NCBI GenBank assembly: GCA_020047875.1
Contig: JAIFNE010000135.1
Span: 1-6,551 of the forward strand
DNA from: Hydrogenophaga sp.
GTDB taxonomy: Bacteria; Pseudomonadota; Gammaproteobacteria; Burkholderiales; Burkholderiaceae_C
Length of the DNA stretch: 6,551 nucleotides
Direction: 5' to 3'
The translations under genes and the position numbers were made by a program. The notes under the pieces were generated by a model. It was not told the DNA's origin. It ran no database searches and was given only the letters and a program-made list of their open reading frames with translations. How positions within the stretch are numbered: position 1 is the first letter of the stretch; each line of letters begins with the position of its first letter. Below, in pieces: positions 5,598-6,551 of this stretch.

Positions 5598-5659
5598 CTG
5601 GCGGTAGCGATGCCAGCGTTCAACCCCAGGCCTGTTGGCCAAACCCCCGAGGAATATTC

Positions 5660-6172
5660 ATGATCCAGATCGGCGACAAGATCCCTGCCACCACCTTGAT
5701 GGAGTACAGCGAAGTGGAGGGCAACGGCTGCAGCATTGGCCCCAACCCCGTGGACACGCACAAAGCCAGCGCGGGCAAAACGATCGCCCTGTTTGCACTG
5801 CCTGGCGCGTTCACCCCGACCTGTTCTGCCAAACACGTCCCTGGCTTTGTGGAGCACGCAGAAGCCTTCAAGGCCGCTGGTGTGGACGAAATATGGTGTC
5901 TGAGCGTGAACGACGCCTTTGTCATGGGCGCGTGGGCCCGTGACCAGAAAACGGGTAGTGCGGTGCGCATGCTGGCCGACGGCGATGCAGCTTTCGCCAA
6001 AGCCACCGGCCTGACACTCGACCTCACCGGCAAGGGCCTGGGCTTGCGCAGCAACCGCTACTCGATGCTGATCGAGGACGGCGTGGTCAAGACGATGAAC
6101 ATCGAGGGGCCGGGCAAGTTCGAAGTGAGTGATGCCGCCACGCTGCTGGCGCAGGCGAAGCAGGGCAACTGA
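5660..6172 (+). CDS. Prx5-type peroxiredoxin
   Basis: This 170-residue protein is a peroxiredoxin of the Prx5 (AhpC/TSA, redoxin) group, a cytosolic thiol peroxidase that reduces hydrogen peroxide and organic hydroperoxides. The active-site motif PGAFTPTCS (48-56) holds peroxidatic Cys55 with Thr52 and Pro48; the conserved active-site arginine is probably Arg133 in LRSNRYSM. VPGF, WCLSVNDAFVMGAWARD (79-95) and the C-terminal EGPGKFEVSDA fit Prx5 proteins. Other cysteines are Cys24 and Cys80; none lies in the C-terminal third, where human PRDX5 has its resolving cysteine, so it may use glutathione/glutaredoxin as reductant (inference). No signal peptide is seen, and the glutaredoxin domain fused in some bacterial homologues is absent. 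ATG 5660 has GAGGAA at 5649-5654; the frame is open further upstream but crosses the S10 terminator, so longer starts are rejected. It is probably a separate single-gene transcript. Confidence 0.93.
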   Translation: MIQIGDKIPATTLMEYSEVEGNGCSIGPNPVDTHKASAGKTIALFALPGAFTPTCSAKHVPGFVEHAEAFKAAGVDEIWCLSVNDAFVMGAWARDQKTGSAVRMLADGDAAFAKATGLTLDLTGKGLGLRSNRYSMLIEDGVVKTMNIEGPGKFEVSDAATLLAQAKQGN

Positions 6173-6197
6173 AGCGGCCTCGGCCCGGGCGTTGTTC

Positions 6198-6229
6198 AGG
6201 CCGCTGCGTGTCTTCGCAGCGGCTTCTTG
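6198..6229 (+). terminator. Probable terminator after the peroxiredoxin gene
   Basis: GCCGCTGCG (6200-6208) pairs perfectly with CGCAGCGGC (6215-6223) around the 6-nt loop TGTCTT. The stem can be extended by G-U and A-T pairs to 6198 and 6225. The following TTCTTG is a weak T-tract. It starts 26 nt after the peroxiredoxin stop, the usual place for a terminator. Because the T-tract is short, efficiency may be moderate. Confidence 0.65.
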
Positions 6230-6487
6230 CCCGTGGAGCGCGCGCCATGACGCCGTTCACAGCACGACTGTGCGGAACGCGCTCTGCGAATCGCTCTCAG
6301 ATCACAAGGGGCACCCTCGACGAAGCCAGCGTGCCATCCCCCAGCGCCAGCGACAAGCGTCCAAACGTTTCGGCACCCCCTCCCGGTAGCCGTCCCGTTC
6401 ATCCTCAAGGCGGGAGCAGAGGACGGCACCAGGACTGGCCTGCTATCCCAGGAGCAGGGTGCAAATCAACGCAAGCGACTCAGACGC
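6230..6487. other. Intergenic region without a recognisable gene, rich in inverted repeats
   Basis: About 260 nt with no convincing coding region on either strand; the open frames here are short, Arg/Pro/Ser-rich and have no recognisable motif or ribosome binding site. The stretch holds several inverted repeats. CACAG/CTGTG pair at 6258-6262 and 6268-6272. A 10-bp stem with one bulged A is formed by 6385-6395 and 6421-6430. CCTGCT/AGCAGG pair at 6439-6444 and 6453-6458. The hexamer GGCACC occurs three times (6310, 6372, 6425). No tRNA, known riboswitch core or insertion-sequence end is visible. Confidence 0.5.
6385..6430. other. Candidate structured element: 10-bp stem with bulge
   Basis: GGTAGCCGTCC (6385-6395) pairs with GGACGGCACC (6421-6430), leaving A6388 bulged, and encloses a 25-nt loop (6396-6420) in which CCCG/CGGG offers an alternative inner pairing. 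The stem is equally possible on both strands. There is no T-tract on either side, so it is not an evident terminator. Function unknown. Confidence 0.4.
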
Positions 6488-6551
6488 TCAGGCCGGCAGC
6501 AGCAAGTCTCCGGTGGTGACGGCGGGCTCATACAAAAGGCGGTGGCCGCTA
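6488..6551 (-). CDS. Possible 3' end of an unidentified minus-strand gene (partial)
   Basis: Read on the minus strand from 6550 down, this frame is open for 20 codons and then stops at TGA (6490-6488). It ends in YEPAVTTGDLLLPA. Seventeen of the 20 codons have G or C in the third position, matching the coding bias of the rest of the window, and the other two minus-strand frames look less protein-like. The gene would converge on the peroxiredoxin gene, with the repeat-rich spacer between them. I do not recognise the protein from so short a tail. It could also be a chance open frame at the window edge. Confidence 0.35.
   Translation of the reverse strand, partial: SGHRLLYEPAVTTGDLLLPA

Noticed and set aside
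5598..5616. Sigma54-like pattern (GG, 10 nt, GC) upstream of the peroxiredoxin gene
   Set aside because: Only the minimal TGGC/TGC core matches, the same bases form a small stem CTGGC/GCCAG, and such matches are frequent by chance in GC-rich DNA.
5537..5659. 41-codon N-terminal extension of the peroxiredoxin (GTG at 5537)
   Set aside because: It would cross the S10 operon terminator and its T-tract; the protein family starts at the ATG at 5660, which has its own ribosome binding site.
6385..6430. Weak likeness to a cobalamin riboswitch on the minus strand (GGTGCC followed by GGATGAACGGGA)
   Set aside because: The diagnostic downstream blocks (the CCCCCGCAACTG-like core and the B12 box) are missing, and the element would lie downstream of, not before, the candidate minus-strand gene.
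6208..6519. 103-codon plus-strand open frame after the peroxiredoxin gene
   Set aside because: It starts inside a terminator stem, is Ser/Arg/Pro-rich without any motif, and has no good ribosome binding site.

Overview
The window is a stretch of a bacterial chromosome covering the junction of the str operon (tuf end) and the S10 ribosomal protein operon. It most likely comes from a betaproteobacterium of the order Burkholderiales, probably Comamonadaceae. The reasons are the high GC content with strong G/C third-position bias, protein sequences that fit that group (L3 with GSISMAQDPGRVF, EF-Tu ending AKIIA), the tuf-rpsJ linkage, a long rpsJ-rplC spacer, and an S3 protein with a long Pro/Ala/Arg-rich tail. 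The order is fairly secure; the family is inference.

Layout: (1) 2-91 is the last 29 codons of tuf. (2) 103-417 is rpsJ (S10), 11 nt after tuf. (3) 418-645 is a 228-nt non-coding spacer with a strong hairpin, a terminator-like hairpin that carries a sigma70-like -10 in its loop, and a leader region with further hairpins before rplC. (4) 646-5529 is a tightly packed run in the classical order rplC-rplD-rplW-rplB-rpsS-rplV-rpsC-rplP-rpmC-rpsQ (L3, L4, L23, L2, S19, L22, S3, L16, L29, S17). Genes overlap or lie at most 18 nt apart, and most have purine-rich ribosome binding sites. (5) 5562-5597 is a near-ideal intrinsic terminator that closes the operon. (6) 5660-6172 is a Prx5-type peroxiredoxin, located where rplN of the spc operon often follows. 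(7) 6198-6229 is a probable terminator. (8) About 6230-6487 has no recognisable gene but contains several inverted repeats. (9) 6488-6551 may be the 3' end of an unidentified gene on the minus strand, convergent with the peroxiredoxin gene.

The ribosomal proteins work together in both subunits: L3, L4, L2, L22, L23, L29 and L16 around the peptidyl transferase centre and exit tunnel, and S10, S19, S3 and S17 in the small subunit. In E. coli the S10 leader that L4 controls lies upstream of rpsJ. Here rpsJ directly follows tuf, and the only space for an equivalent promoter and leader is between rpsJ and rplC.

I see no mobile element, CRISPR array, tRNA, rRNA or clearly new system. The main points of interest are the rpsJ-rplC regulatory spacer, the S3 tail extension, the peroxiredoxin at the S10/spc boundary, and the structured 3' flank.
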